Assembly: GCA_900544995.1 (NCBI GenBank)
Contig: UQXC01000029.1
Span: 1 to 25,655, forward strand
Reading direction: 5' to 3'
DNA: 25,655 nt
Origin: an uncultured Collinsella sp.
GTDB taxonomy: Bacteria; Actinomycetota; Coriobacteriia; Coriobacteriales; Coriobacteriaceae
Below the pieces are notes generated by a model. It saw only the letters and a program-made list of their open reading frames with translations. It made no database searches and was not told the DNA's origin. This document shows, piece after piece, positions 7,408 through 14,436 of the stretch. A program made the translations under genes and the position numbers. Position 1 is the stretch's first letter; every line of letters starts with the position of its first letter.

Positions 7408-8401
7408 CCAATTTACGAAGGGCGTTGTCCAGGGTGGACGCTACAACCAAGGGGTCGTCGGTGCCGGCGAAGAGGCGGATGGTGCTCCCCTGCTTGCCGC
7501 GTGGGGCCGAAAGGCGCGTCGTTGCGCCGCCGGCGGGCGATGTGCGAAACTCCCCGGGCAAAGCATCGAACAGCTCGCGCGCACTACGCTCGATAAGGTC
7601 AAATTCAACTGCCGGACCAAAGCCGTGCTCGAGGATTCCCGTTGCAACCGCATGATCGGGATGCGAGCTCAGCCCGGGATAGCGCACGTTGCACACCATC
7701 TCGTTGGCGGCCAGATACTCGGCCAGCGCACGGGCGCGGTCGAAATGCGCCTGCATGCGGACATCGAGCGAGTCCAGCCCGCGCTCCAGCACACCGGCCT
7801 CGTCAGCAGGCATATCAAGCTTGGCCAAGCCACAGCCCTCGAGCAGGGCATGCGCGCACTCAGCCGCGGCATCCACGCGATGGCGCTTGAGCTGCGAGCG
7901 CGCGGCCGATACGGCAACCAACTTGCGCGGAGCATCACCGGCGCATACACGATCGAGCGCCTCAAGCGACAGCGCAGCACCCAGCCGCAGCGGATCGCAG
8001 CCAAAAGCCGACGCCACGGTGTTGTCCACAACAAGCAGCGCGCGGGCCTCACGAGCCGCGCGGCCAAGAGCGCGAAGGACGGGCACACGCAGGCCAAAGC
8101 CACCGATGGAGTTCACAAACCACCACAGGTGCGGCACCTCGGCATCAAACGAAGCGTCAAAGTCCTCGGACGCGGCGGTAAACGCCGCAACCGACGGCTC
8201 TCCAACGAGCACAACGTCGCAAGCATCAAAGCCGTGCGCAAACGCATCGGCAAAGTCATCCGCAAAGGCCACCAGACGGTCACCGGAACGCACAATACCC
8301 AGCAGCGACAGAGCCGCCGGCACATGCGGGGCCGCAACAAGACGCGCCTCGCGCGCACTGGACCTCAAAGCCCAGGCCTCTTCTAGCTGCTGTACATCCA
8401 C
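7397..8401 (-). CDS. Cys/Met-metabolism PLP-fold protein lacking the catalytic lysine
   Basis: Similar to cystathionine gamma-synthase/beta-lyase family enzymes: LVVDNTVASAFGCDPLRLGA (about 123-142) matches the family's VDNT segment with the PLP-ring Asp (D126). STIRLFAGTDDP near the C-terminus matches the family's R-SVG-ED segment. However, the place of the Schiff-base lysine (family SATKY) reads SAARS (165-169), and the N-terminal strand with the PLP-phosphate Tyr/Arg pair is missing: 334 aa compared with the usual 380-400. Catalysis as a normal PLP enzyme therefore looks unlikely. GTG 8401 was chosen because AAGGGA sits 9 nt upstream. ATG 8419 is possible but lies right on a terminator U-tract with no ribosome site. 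Substrate unknown. Confidence 0.8.
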   Translation of the reverse strand: MDVQQLEEAWALRSSAREARLVAAPHVPAALSLLGIVRSGDRLVAFADDFADAFAHGFDACDVVLVGEPSVAAFTAASEDFDASFDAEVPHLWWFVNSIGGFGLRVPVLRALGRAAREARALLVVDNTVASAFGCDPLRLGAALSLEALDRVCAGDAPRKLVAVSAARSQLKRHRVDAAAECAHALLEGCGLAKLDMPADEAGVLERGLDSLDVRMQAHFDRARALAEYLAANEMVCNVRYPGLSSHPDHAVATGILEHGFGPAVEFDLIERSARELFDALPGEFRTSPAGGATTRLSAPRGKQGSTIRLFAGTDDPLVVASTLDNALRKLATL

Positions 8402-8423
8402 ACGGCACCGTCCCTTCATAAGC

Positions 8424-8459
8424 AAAAACCCACGATGCGGATGTTTCCCGCATCGTGGG
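8424..8459 (-). terminator. Strong intrinsic terminator after scrB
   Basis: Minus strand: CCCACGATGCGG / CCGCATCGTGGG (12-bp perfect stem, 7-nt loop) followed by TTTTT. It lies 39 bp after the scrB stop codon and its U-tract ends 5 bp before the first possible ATG of the PLP-fold gene. A TATACT -10-like hexamer lies just upstream (8470-8475, minus strand), so the hairpin could also sit at the very start of that gene's transcript. Confidence 0.9.
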
Positions 8460-8497
8460 CAACGGCTGCAGTATAGCGCCGATATGCGACGAAACAC

Positions 8498-10039
8498 CTA
8501 GATGTTGAGCGTGTGATAGTTCACGCTCGCACCCGGAGCGTCAACGGTCACGCCATAGGCCTCGGGATAGATGCGCGTCGAGAACACGAGCGCGCCATCG
8601 TTCACAAACACCTCGACCGACGAGACATCGCCGACAATGCGCACGTTACGAACCTCGTCGACGGGCTCCCAGCGCACGGTACGACCGCAGCCGGCAGAAG
8701 CGCGACCCTCATCGGTAAATCGCATCTCAAAGCGCGAGGGCAGTTCGCCCTCGACGGGCATAAACGCCAGCTTCAGCTCGCTATCAACGGTCGCGGTAAA
8801 CGCGCCGTCGACACCGTCGGCAACAACGTCAAAGCAGGTATCGCCGGCAACCTCCAACGAGCCCTCCCCCACACGCACCGAGGCATAATGGCGCTCGATC
8901 TCGCGCGCTGGCTGCTGCAGCACCACGCCGCCGGCACCGGCTGTAAGCTCACGCGGCACCGTCATGCAGTGCTGCCAGCCGCACGCCACGGTGGGCGCGT
9001 TGCCATAGGTCGGCTCATCGGGCATGCCCATCCAGCCGATCAGAATGTGGCGACCGTCCTCAGCCATGAACTCCTGCGGAGCATAGAAATCAAAACCGGC
9101 GTCCCACAGGCGGAACTCCCCCAGCTCATAGGCACCGTCACCACCGGTAATATCGCCCGTTACAGGCATGTAGCCAGCAGCGTATACGTTGCCGCGGTCC
9201 CAACGACCGCCCTCGAGCCCCTGGGGAGAGAAGGACAGGAACTTCGCCGGTACGCCGCCATCCGCCCCAAGCTCAAGGTATCCCGGGCACTCCCACATAA
9301 AGCCAAAACGCTCGGGCGTAGACACGCGGCTCTCGAGCTCCCAACTCAGCATATCGGCCGAGCCATACACCAGGATCTCACCCACATCGCGCCCGGCACC
9401 CTCGCCGTGCATGACGCAAAATCGACTATCGACATGCGGCCCGTCCACGCGACGACGCGCGCCCAGCACCATGTGGTAACGCCCATCATCATCGCGCCAC
9501 ACCTTGGGGTCACGCACGTGGCAGGTCAAATCCTCGGGATAATCCTCGGAAGCCAGCACCACGCGCTTTTGGCTGAACTCCCGACCGGCAAGGCCATCAA
9601 CGCTCTCGACATAAACAGTATCGGCGCGGCGGCCGGTATTGACGTAGTCGTACGTGCCGTCCGCATCGGAAAGCTTAACGTTGCCTGTGTACAGTACGCG
9701 GATGCGGCCGTCCTCGGCAAGCGCGGAGCCCGAATACACGCCGTGGCAATCGAACGGCTCGTCGGGCAGCAGCGGAGCGCCAACGTAGTCCCACTTCATA
9801 AGGTCGCGACTCGTCGCATGACCCCAGACCTTAACGCCGCCCTCGACATCAAACGGCGCATACTGAAAATAGGCATGGAACACGCCGCCCGCCTGGCAAA
9901 GACCGTTGGGGTCGTTAAGCCAACCCGCCGGCGGCATAATATGGAAGTGCTGGCCATACACGCCATGACCGCACTCAGAGGCGGCGGCGTCAACAGCGGC
10001 AACCAACTTTGCAAGGTCGCGACCAAGTGCATTAGACAT
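8498..10039 (-). CDS. scrB: Sucrose-6-phosphate hydrolase (GH32 family)
   Basis: It hydrolyses sucrose-6-phosphate, made by the PTS transporter upstream, to glucose-6-phosphate and fructose. The 513-aa protein has the GH32 five-bladed propeller signature: WLNDPNG with nucleophile D43, RDP with transition-state stabiliser D177, and ECPGY with acid/base E250. A C-terminal beta-sandwich follows, ending in VEVFVNDGALVFSTRIYP. No signal peptide is present, fitting a cytoplasmic enzyme. The ATG at 10039 has AGGA 7 nt upstream. It is the second gene after scrA, 107 bp away with a stem-loop between. A cytoplasmic beta-fructofuranosidase acting on other fructosides is the main alternative. Confidence 0.92.
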   Translation of the reverse strand: MSNALGRDLAKLVAAVDAAASECGHGVYGQHFHIMPPAGWLNDPNGLCQAGGVFHAYFQYAPFDVEGGVKVWGHATSRDLMKWDYVGAPLLPDEPFDCHGVYSGSALAEDGRIRVLYTGNVKLSDADGTYDYVNTGRRADTVYVESVDGLAGREFSQKRVVLASEDYPEDLTCHVRDPKVWRDDDGRYHMVLGARRRVDGPHVDSRFCVMHGEGAGRDVGEILVYGSADMLSWELESRVSTPERFGFMWECPGYLELGADGGVPAKFLSFSPQGLEGGRWDRGNVYAAGYMPVTGDITGGDGAYELGEFRLWDAGFDFYAPQEFMAEDGRHILIGWMGMPDEPTYGNAPTVACGWQHCMTVPRELTAGAGGVVLQQPAREIERHYASVRVGEGSLEVAGDTCFDVVADGVDGAFTATVDSELKLAFMPVEGELPSRFEMRFTDEGRASAGCGRTVRWEPVDEVRNVRIVGDVSSVEVFVNDGALVFSTRIYPEAYGVTVDAPGASVNYHTLNI

Positions 10040-10101
10040 ATCAAAGTCCTAACGGATCGAAAGTAACAAGGCACCAGAGATCGGCACCAGATACGGGAAA
10101 C

Positions 10102-10126
10102 GCCCGCGAGCATACGACCCGCGGGC
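10102..10126 (-). other. Stem-loop between scrA and scrB
   Basis: GCCCGCG pairs with CGCGGGC (7 bp, 11-nt loop), 20 bp after the scrA stop codon. The tail is GTTTCC, too poor for a full terminator. It may protect the scrA mRNA 3' end or lower scrB expression relative to scrA. Confidence 0.5.
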
Positions 10127-10146
10127 ATCCCCTCAATCAAAAGCTC

Positions 10147-11547
10147 TTAGGCCTGCTCGGAAGCCTTGGGCTCGTCCTTGTACAGGACAAACGAGATAGC
10201 AAAGGAAACCAGCGCGGCGACCGCAAACATGATCGCGTACTGCACGGGCTGGGCCAGGCACAGCAGGATACCGAAGATACCGGTAACACCCGTGCCGGAG
10301 GCAGCCAGCGAAGTGAGCGCGCAGACCAGGGCACCGCAACCGCCGCCGATGCAGCCGGCGATGAAGGGCTTAAAGAAGCGCAGGTTCACACCAAAGATGG
10401 CAGGCTCGGTAATGCCCATGAAGGCGGACAGGGCCGAAGGAAGCGCCAGGCCCTTGATCTTGGCATCGCGGGTCTTAAAGGCAACGGCGAGCGCGGCACC
10501 ACCCTGAGCGATGTTGGCGGCACTGGCGATGGGTAGCCAATAGGTCACGCCATACTGAGCGAGCTGGCCCAGATCGATGGCGGTGTACATCTGGTGGATA
10601 CCGGTAACGACCGTGGGGGCATAGAATAGGCCGACGATAAAGGAACCGATGCCGAAGGGCAGGGTCAGCAGGGCCTGAATCAGACCGAGGATGGCGTTCT
10701 CAGCCCAGACAAAGATGGGGCCGACGGCAACGAGCGTCACGAGCACGGTCACGAACACGGAGACGAGAGGGGTCACAAAGAGGTCGAACATCTCGGGAAC
10801 GATCTTGTGCAGGCGCTTCTCGAGGAAGGCCAGAATGGCGCAGGCGATGACGATGGGGATCACGTGGCCCTGATAGCCGACCCACTCAAAGCTGTACACG
10901 CCAGGAATGACGGTGACCATGGTCTGCACGCCCTCGGAGGCAACCGTATAGGCGCTCTGCAGCGAGGAGTTGATGAACGCACCGCCGACGACGGCGCCCA
11001 GATACGGGTTGGCGCCAAAGGCCTTAGCCGCGGAGTAGCCGATCAGGATCTGCAGAATACCAAAAGACGTGCCCGAGACCAGGTCGGCAATCTTATAAAT
11101 AAAGTTATTGGTGTCGAGCGCGATAAAGCCGTTGGAGGCCATAAAGTTGAGGGCGCTCATAATGCCCAGCAGCAGGCCCGAAGCCACGATGGCGGGGATG
11201 ATGGGGACAAAGACGTCGCCGAGCACCTTAATGGCACGCATAAAGATGTTCTGCTGCTGCGCCGCGGCCTCCTTGACCTCGGCCTTGGTGGCAGCCTCGA
11301 CGCCGCTAAGCGCAATGAACTCGTCGTAGACCTTGTTGACGGTGCCGGTACCAAAAATAATCTGGAGCTGGCCCTGAGCCTCAAAGACGCCCTTGGCGCC
11401 GTCGATATTCTCGAGGGCCTCCTTGTCGACCTTGGCGTTATCGGCAATCACCAGGCGCAGACGCGTGGCGCAGTGTGCGGCCGAAACAACGTTGTCGGCG
11501 CCACCGATGTTGTCGAGCACCTCTTGGGCTGATTTACGGTAGTCCAT
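10147..11547 (-). CDS. scrA: PTS sucrose-type transporter, EIIBC component
   Basis: This membrane permease imports and phosphorylates sucrose. The 466-aa protein begins with a EIIB domain whose phosphocysteine is C26 in HCATRLR. The EIIC domain follows with about ten membrane helices and the family motif GITEPAIFGVNLR. No EIIA domain is fused and none is encoded nearby, so it must borrow an EIIA of the glucose class from elsewhere. ATG 11547 (MDYRKSAQEV) was chosen over an upstream ATG 33 bp earlier because AAGGGA and GGAGG precede it and the EIIB domain starts here. Two LacI-type operators lie 57-96 bp upstream. Trehalose or another glucoside is a less likely substrate, given the GH32 partner. 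Confidence 0.9.
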   Translation of the reverse strand: MDYRKSAQEVLDNIGGADNVVSAAHCATRLRLVIADNAKVDKEALENIDGAKGVFEAQGQLQIIFGTGTVNKVYDEFIALSGVEAATKAEVKEAAAQQQNIFMRAIKVLGDVFVPIIPAIVASGLLLGIMSALNFMASNGFIALDTNNFIYKIADLVSGTSFGILQILIGYSAAKAFGANPYLGAVVGGAFINSSLQSAYTVASEGVQTMVTVIPGVYSFEWVGYQGHVIPIVIACAILAFLEKRLHKIVPEMFDLFVTPLVSVFVTVLVTLVAVGPIFVWAENAILGLIQALLTLPFGIGSFIVGLFYAPTVVTGIHQMYTAIDLGQLAQYGVTYWLPIASAANIAQGGAALAVAFKTRDAKIKGLALPSALSAFMGITEPAIFGVNLRFFKPFIAGCIGGGCGALVCALTSLAASGTGVTGIFGILLCLAQPVQYAIMFAVAALVSFAISFVLYKDEPKASEQA

Positions 11548-11603
11548 GTCTTCCCTTTCCTCCAACGGGCGCATGTACACCCGACCATCTTTGACACTTA
11601 AAC

Positions 11604-11617
11604 TGTAATCGTTTTCA
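11604..11617 (-). promoter_or_regulatory. LacI-family operator 1 upstream of scrA
   Basis: Minus strand TGAAAACGATTACA matches the general LacI-family operator pattern TGnAAnCGnTnnCA. It is identical to the second site, with centres 26 bp apart. Confidence 0.85.
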
Positions 11618-11629
11618 GTCTCATATGTC

Positions 11630-11643
11630 TGTAATCGTTTTCA
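11630..11643 (-). promoter_or_regulatory. LacI-family operator 2 upstream of scrA
   Basis: Exact second copy of TGAAAACGATTACA on the minus strand. The identical pair in the short gap between the repressor gene and scrA points to strong sucrose-dependent repression of scrA-scrB. Confidence 0.85.
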
Positions 11644-11731
11644 CAGTAGGGTGAACGGTAGGAAAAAGCCGGCGAAAGGTAGTTTTAAAGCAAAAAGAGG
11701 CGGCTCAGAGGCAGGCAGACGTGCCCAAAGC

Positions 11732-12712
11732 CTAGACATTCATAAGCTGATGGCCGAGCTTGAGCGTCTTTAGACCACTCCCCCCCTCCACGCCATCGAG
11801 CGTGTTGAGCAACATATTGGTCGCCTCGACGCCACTGGTCAGGTAGCCATAATGCACGGTGGGAATGCCGCCCGTCAGCGCGCGCAAAAACGCGTTGTCG
11901 CCAAAACCGCTCACGCGGTGTATGCCCTCGCCCATACCGCGAACCTCATCGATGGCACGCAGCGCGCCCGCCGCCATGGTGTCGGTCGCGCAGGCGACAA
12001 ACGAAACATCGGGAGCGACGGAAAGCAGCTCACGCGCCGCACCATAGCCCGAGTCGAGCGTAAACGAGCCCAGGCGAATCAAGGCGGCATCGAGCGGGTT
12101 ACCCGCGGCGCGCAATCCGGCCTCAAAACCGCGACGGCGGTCATAACCGGCCGCGCGGTCCTCCTCGGTAACCCCAATGTAGGCGATCTTGCCGTCCACG
12201 CGGCCTGCAAGCGCATGGCCCAGCTCAAAAGCGGCCTCGTAATCGTCGTGATAGACGCACGCCGCGCCCTCGACATGTTGGCCGATCAACACAATGGGCA
12301 CACGGCACGACTCAATCGCGCGACGGTGCTCGTCGGTGATCATGGTTGCCACCAGCACAATGCCATCGACCGGGTGGTTTTGGAATAAATCGAGGTATTC
12401 GAGCTCGCGATTGGGAACGTTATCGGTATTGGCAAGCAGCATCTGGTAGCCACGGCGACCGAGCACCTGGCCAATACCGGCGGTAATGCGGCTTACGGAT
12501 TCCGAGTTAATCTTAGGTACGATGACACCGATGAGCTTGGTGGAACCGGTGCGCAGCGCGCGAGCCTGGCTGGATCGCACGTATCCGGTCAACTCGATTG
12601 CTTGCTTAATGCGCTCGGCCTTGTCCGCCGAGATATATCCACCGTTGAGGTAGCGCGAGACGGCGGCGCTCGAAACGCCCGCCAGCTCGGCCACATCTTT
12701 CATCTTTACCAC
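11732..12712 (-). CDS. scrR: LacI-family repressor of the sucrose locus
   Basis: A 326-aa LacI/GalR-type regulator. Its N-terminal HTH and hinge are clear (MKDVAELAGVSSAAVSRYLN and YVRSSQARALRTGSTKLIGV), followed by a periplasmic-binding-protein-like sugar domain (about 60-326) with FGDNAFLRALTGGIPTVHYG. The start is GTG 12712, with GGGGGT 5 nt upstream; an internal ATG at 12703 would also give a complete HTH. It lies 184 bp upstream of scrA on the same strand. Operator-like sites occur both before scrA (two) and before this gene (one), so it probably controls both. The ligand is inferred from context, not from the sequence. Confidence 0.88.
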   Translation of the reverse strand: MVKMKDVAELAGVSSAAVSRYLNGGYISADKAERIKQAIELTGYVRSSQARALRTGSTKLIGVIVPKINSESVSRITAGIGQVLGRRGYQMLLANTDNVPNRELEYLDLFQNHPVDGIVLVATMITDEHRRAIESCRVPIVLIGQHVEGAACVYHDDYEAAFELGHALAGRVDGKIAYIGVTEEDRAAGYDRRRGFEAGLRAAGNPLDAALIRLGSFTLDSGYGAARELLSVAPDVSFVACATDTMAAGALRAIDEVRGMGEGIHRVSGFGDNAFLRALTGGIPTVHYGYLTSGVEATNMLLNTLDGVEGGSGLKTLKLGHQLMNV

Positions 12713-12727
12713 GAGTACCCCCGTCGT

Positions 12728-12741
12728 TGAAATCGCTTACA
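12728..12741 (-). promoter_or_regulatory. LacI-family operator upstream of the repressor gene
   Basis: Minus strand TGTAAGCGATTTCA fits TGnAAnCGnTnnCA and is close to the two scrA sites. It lies 16 bp before the repressor start codon, suggesting autoregulation. Confidence 0.7.
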
Positions 12742-12831
12742 CAATGATACCCAACCCATACCGGCAAATTTAGCAAATGGGACGAGCCACATGGATCATT
12801 TCAACAGCCCAGGTCAAGCAAACGTCAGCGA

Positions 12832-12933
12832 GCGCGCAGCTGCCGTGGCGAGGTGCCGCGAAAGAGGAGCGACGCGTACTTCATGTACGCGAGCGACGGT
12901 TTGAGCGGCAGATCGCCCGGCAGATGCGTGCGC
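12832..12933 (+). repeat. Structured repeat, copy 2 (3' of the pel operon)
   Basis: Same architecture as 5257-5355: outer GCGCGCA with TGCGTGC, then CTGCCG/CGGCAG, GGCGA/TCGCC, TGCCGC/GCGGCA, the conserved internal-loop strands GAAAGAGGAGCG and GCGACGGTTTGA, and the tip GCGTAC-ttcat-GTACGC. Outer stems differ in sequence from copy 1 but pair equally well. It lies 43 bp beyond the DUF4956 stop codon, between two minus-strand genes. The 263-bp gap 12713-12975 otherwise holds the repressor operator and the hairpin at 12946-12969. Confidence 0.8.
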
Positions 12934-12945
12934 AGCGTCGAGCGG

Positions 12946-12969
12946 TCCGGCGTTTGTTAAAACGCCGGA
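12946..12969 (-). terminator. Hairpin at the 3' end of the pel operon
   Basis: A perfect 10-bp stem (TCCGGCGTTT/AAACGCCGGA, 4-nt loop) starts 6 bp after the DUF4956 stop codon. No U-tract follows on either strand, so it may be an mRNA 3' end stabiliser or need a factor to terminate. Confidence 0.45.
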
Positions 12970-12975
12970 ACAAAG

Positions 12976-13641
12976 TTAGCCGTGGTATTCGCCGTTGTAT
13001 TGGATTAACGTCAGGTCTTCCACGCCATCGAGTGCGCGGATGGAGTCAGCATAGGGCATATCCACACCGTCCGAGAAAACCTCGACGGCCATCTCGACCT
13101 TGTCGCCGCGCATGGTCTTGGACTTGACGGTGAACTTGGTGCGACCAAATGCACGCACGATGTCGTCGCCCGTGGTCTGGCCCGTGTAGTGGATGACCAT
13201 CATGTACACGCGCGCCTTGTCCTGATGGCTCGCAAAGCCGGCGATCATCGCCACGATGACCACCGCCGTGAGCCCCACGAGCGCATACATGCCGGCGCCC
13301 GCCGTAATGCCCGTGGTGATGGCCCAGAACAGATACAGCAGGTCGAGCGGGTCCTTGACCGCCGTACGATAACGAACGATGGACAGAGCACCGACCATAC
13401 CGAGCGAGATGACCACGTTCGTCGAGATCGCAAGCGTCACCATACACGTAAGCACGCACATGCCCACGAGCGTCACGGCAAAGCTGCGCGAGTACACCAC
13501 GCCGGTAAAGAAGCGCTTGTACACGCAATAGATCAGGATGCCCATGGCGAGCGCCACGAGCAGCGACAGACCGATCTTGGCAGGGTCGACCTGGCCAAAC
13601 GCCTCCAAGACGGAGTTCTTAAAAAAGTCCCTGGTGCTCAT
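12976..13641 (-). CDS. DUF4956 membrane protein
   Basis: A 221-aa integral membrane protein of the DUF4956 family, function unknown. Four hydrophobic helices are visible (about 23-41, 52-73, 75-92 and 105-137), with the family hallmark MVGALSIVRYRTAVKDPLDL (about 82-101) on the loop between helices. A soluble C-terminal domain of about 80 residues follows (RVYMMVIHYTGQTTGDDIVR). It is the last gene of the operon, 3 bp after the VTC-domain gene, with a weak GGGGAT ribosome site. Members of this family are often encoded beside VTC-domain and CotH proteins, as here, so the three probably work together. How is not known. Confidence 0.85.
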   Translation of the reverse strand: MSTRDFFKNSVLEAFGQVDPAKIGLSLLVALAMGILIYCVYKRFFTGVVYSRSFAVTLVGMCVLTCMVTLAISTNVVISLGMVGALSIVRYRTAVKDPLDLLYLFWAITTGITAGAGMYALVGLTAVVIVAMIAGFASHQDKARVYMMVIHYTGQTTGDDIVRAFGRTKFTVKSKTMRGDKVEMAVEVFSDGVDMPYADSIRALDGVEDLTLIQYNGEYHG

Positions 13642-13644
13642 GGT

Positions 13645-14436
13645 CTAAATATCCCCTCGGTTCTCAAAATCCGATTCCCAGTAGTTAAAGCCGCGCAAGT
13701 AGGCGGTCTTTTCGTAGCACAGGCAGTACTTGGAGACTGCCGTGAGCTCGGCCGCGCCCGGCGGCACCATATCGCGCACCAACTGCGGGCAAAACTCCGT
13801 AAACTTGACCTCCATCACCAGCTTGCCGGGCTCCAGCACGGGCAGCGCGGGCAGCGTCGCGTCAAAGATATCGAAGCTTCCCACCGCGGCACGCACGTTC
13901 ATGTCAAACGTAATGCGCACGGTGCCCTCATCCATCACCCACGGCTCGCGCTCGTAGTCCACAATGGTCCGCGGGCGCATCATGTTGCAGATGCACTCGA
14001 TGTAGAACTCGCGACAGAGCGGATAGGGGCTCCTCAGCAAAAAGCCGTAGTCGCCAGCCAAAATCTGCTCAAACTCGCCGCGAGTAAGCGGCGCGTCCTC
14101 CTTGTGGATCCAGCTGCCGTACTTCTTTTTGCGCTCGAGCTTAATCACCTTGTCGCTGCCGTTATAGATGCGCACGCGATACTTTTTGCGCATGAGAATG
14201 CCGGCGTCTTTTTCCTCGTAGGCCGAGTTGCAGTAGTCGTCAAAATACAGGCTGCGAATGGTGTAACCACCCGCCCGCGCATGCTTGTCCAGTTTAAAAA
14301 CCGGCGCCATGCGACAGGCAAGCGCGGCGTGCTCGCCCTCGTTAATGAGATATTTGAGCTCGTGGCGGTAACGCTCCTGCGTGGTACGCACAGGCGGAGC
14401 CGCCAAGCGCTCAAGCAGCGCGCTAGCCCTCCTCAT
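13645..14436 (-). CDS. VTC-domain protein (polyphosphate polymerase-like)
   Basis: A 263-aa protein with the VTC domain, a triphosphate-tunnel fold that in yeast Vtc4 makes polyphosphate from ATP. Tunnel-type residues are visible: E26/K28 in RHELKYL, R61 in RSLYFDD, R87 and R89 in RKKYRVRIYN, K99/E101/K103 in KLERKK, R156, R174, and E209/K211 in MEVKFTEF. No signal peptide or membrane segment is seen, so it should be cytoplasmic or held at the membrane by a partner. It overlaps the CotH gene by 14 bp, with GGAGG before ATG 14436, and is followed 3 bp later by DUF4956. Polyphosphate synthesis is known for the fold; the product here is unproven. Confidence 0.88.
   Translation of the reverse strand: MRRASALLERLAAPPVRTTQERYRHELKYLINEGEHAALACRMAPVFKLDKHARAGGYTIRSLYFDDYCNSAYEEKDAGILMRKKYRVRIYNGSDKVIKLERKKKYGSWIHKEDAPLTRGEFEQILAGDYGFLLRSPYPLCREFYIECICNMMRPRTIVDYEREPWVMDEGTVRITFDMNVRAAVGSFDIFDATLPALPVLEPGKLVMEVKFTEFCPQLVRDMVPPGAAELTAVSKYCLCYEKTAYLRGFNYWESDFENRGDI

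Noticed and set aside
8402..8497. N-terminal extension of the PLP-fold protein to 8497
   Set aside because: The extension would be translated through the scrB terminator hairpin and has a Cys/Arg-rich sequence unlike the family.
12777..13127. 116-codon plus-strand Arg-rich gene
   Set aside because: It reads through structured repeat copy 2 and into the antisense of the DUF4956 gene; the Arg-rich product comes from the repeat.
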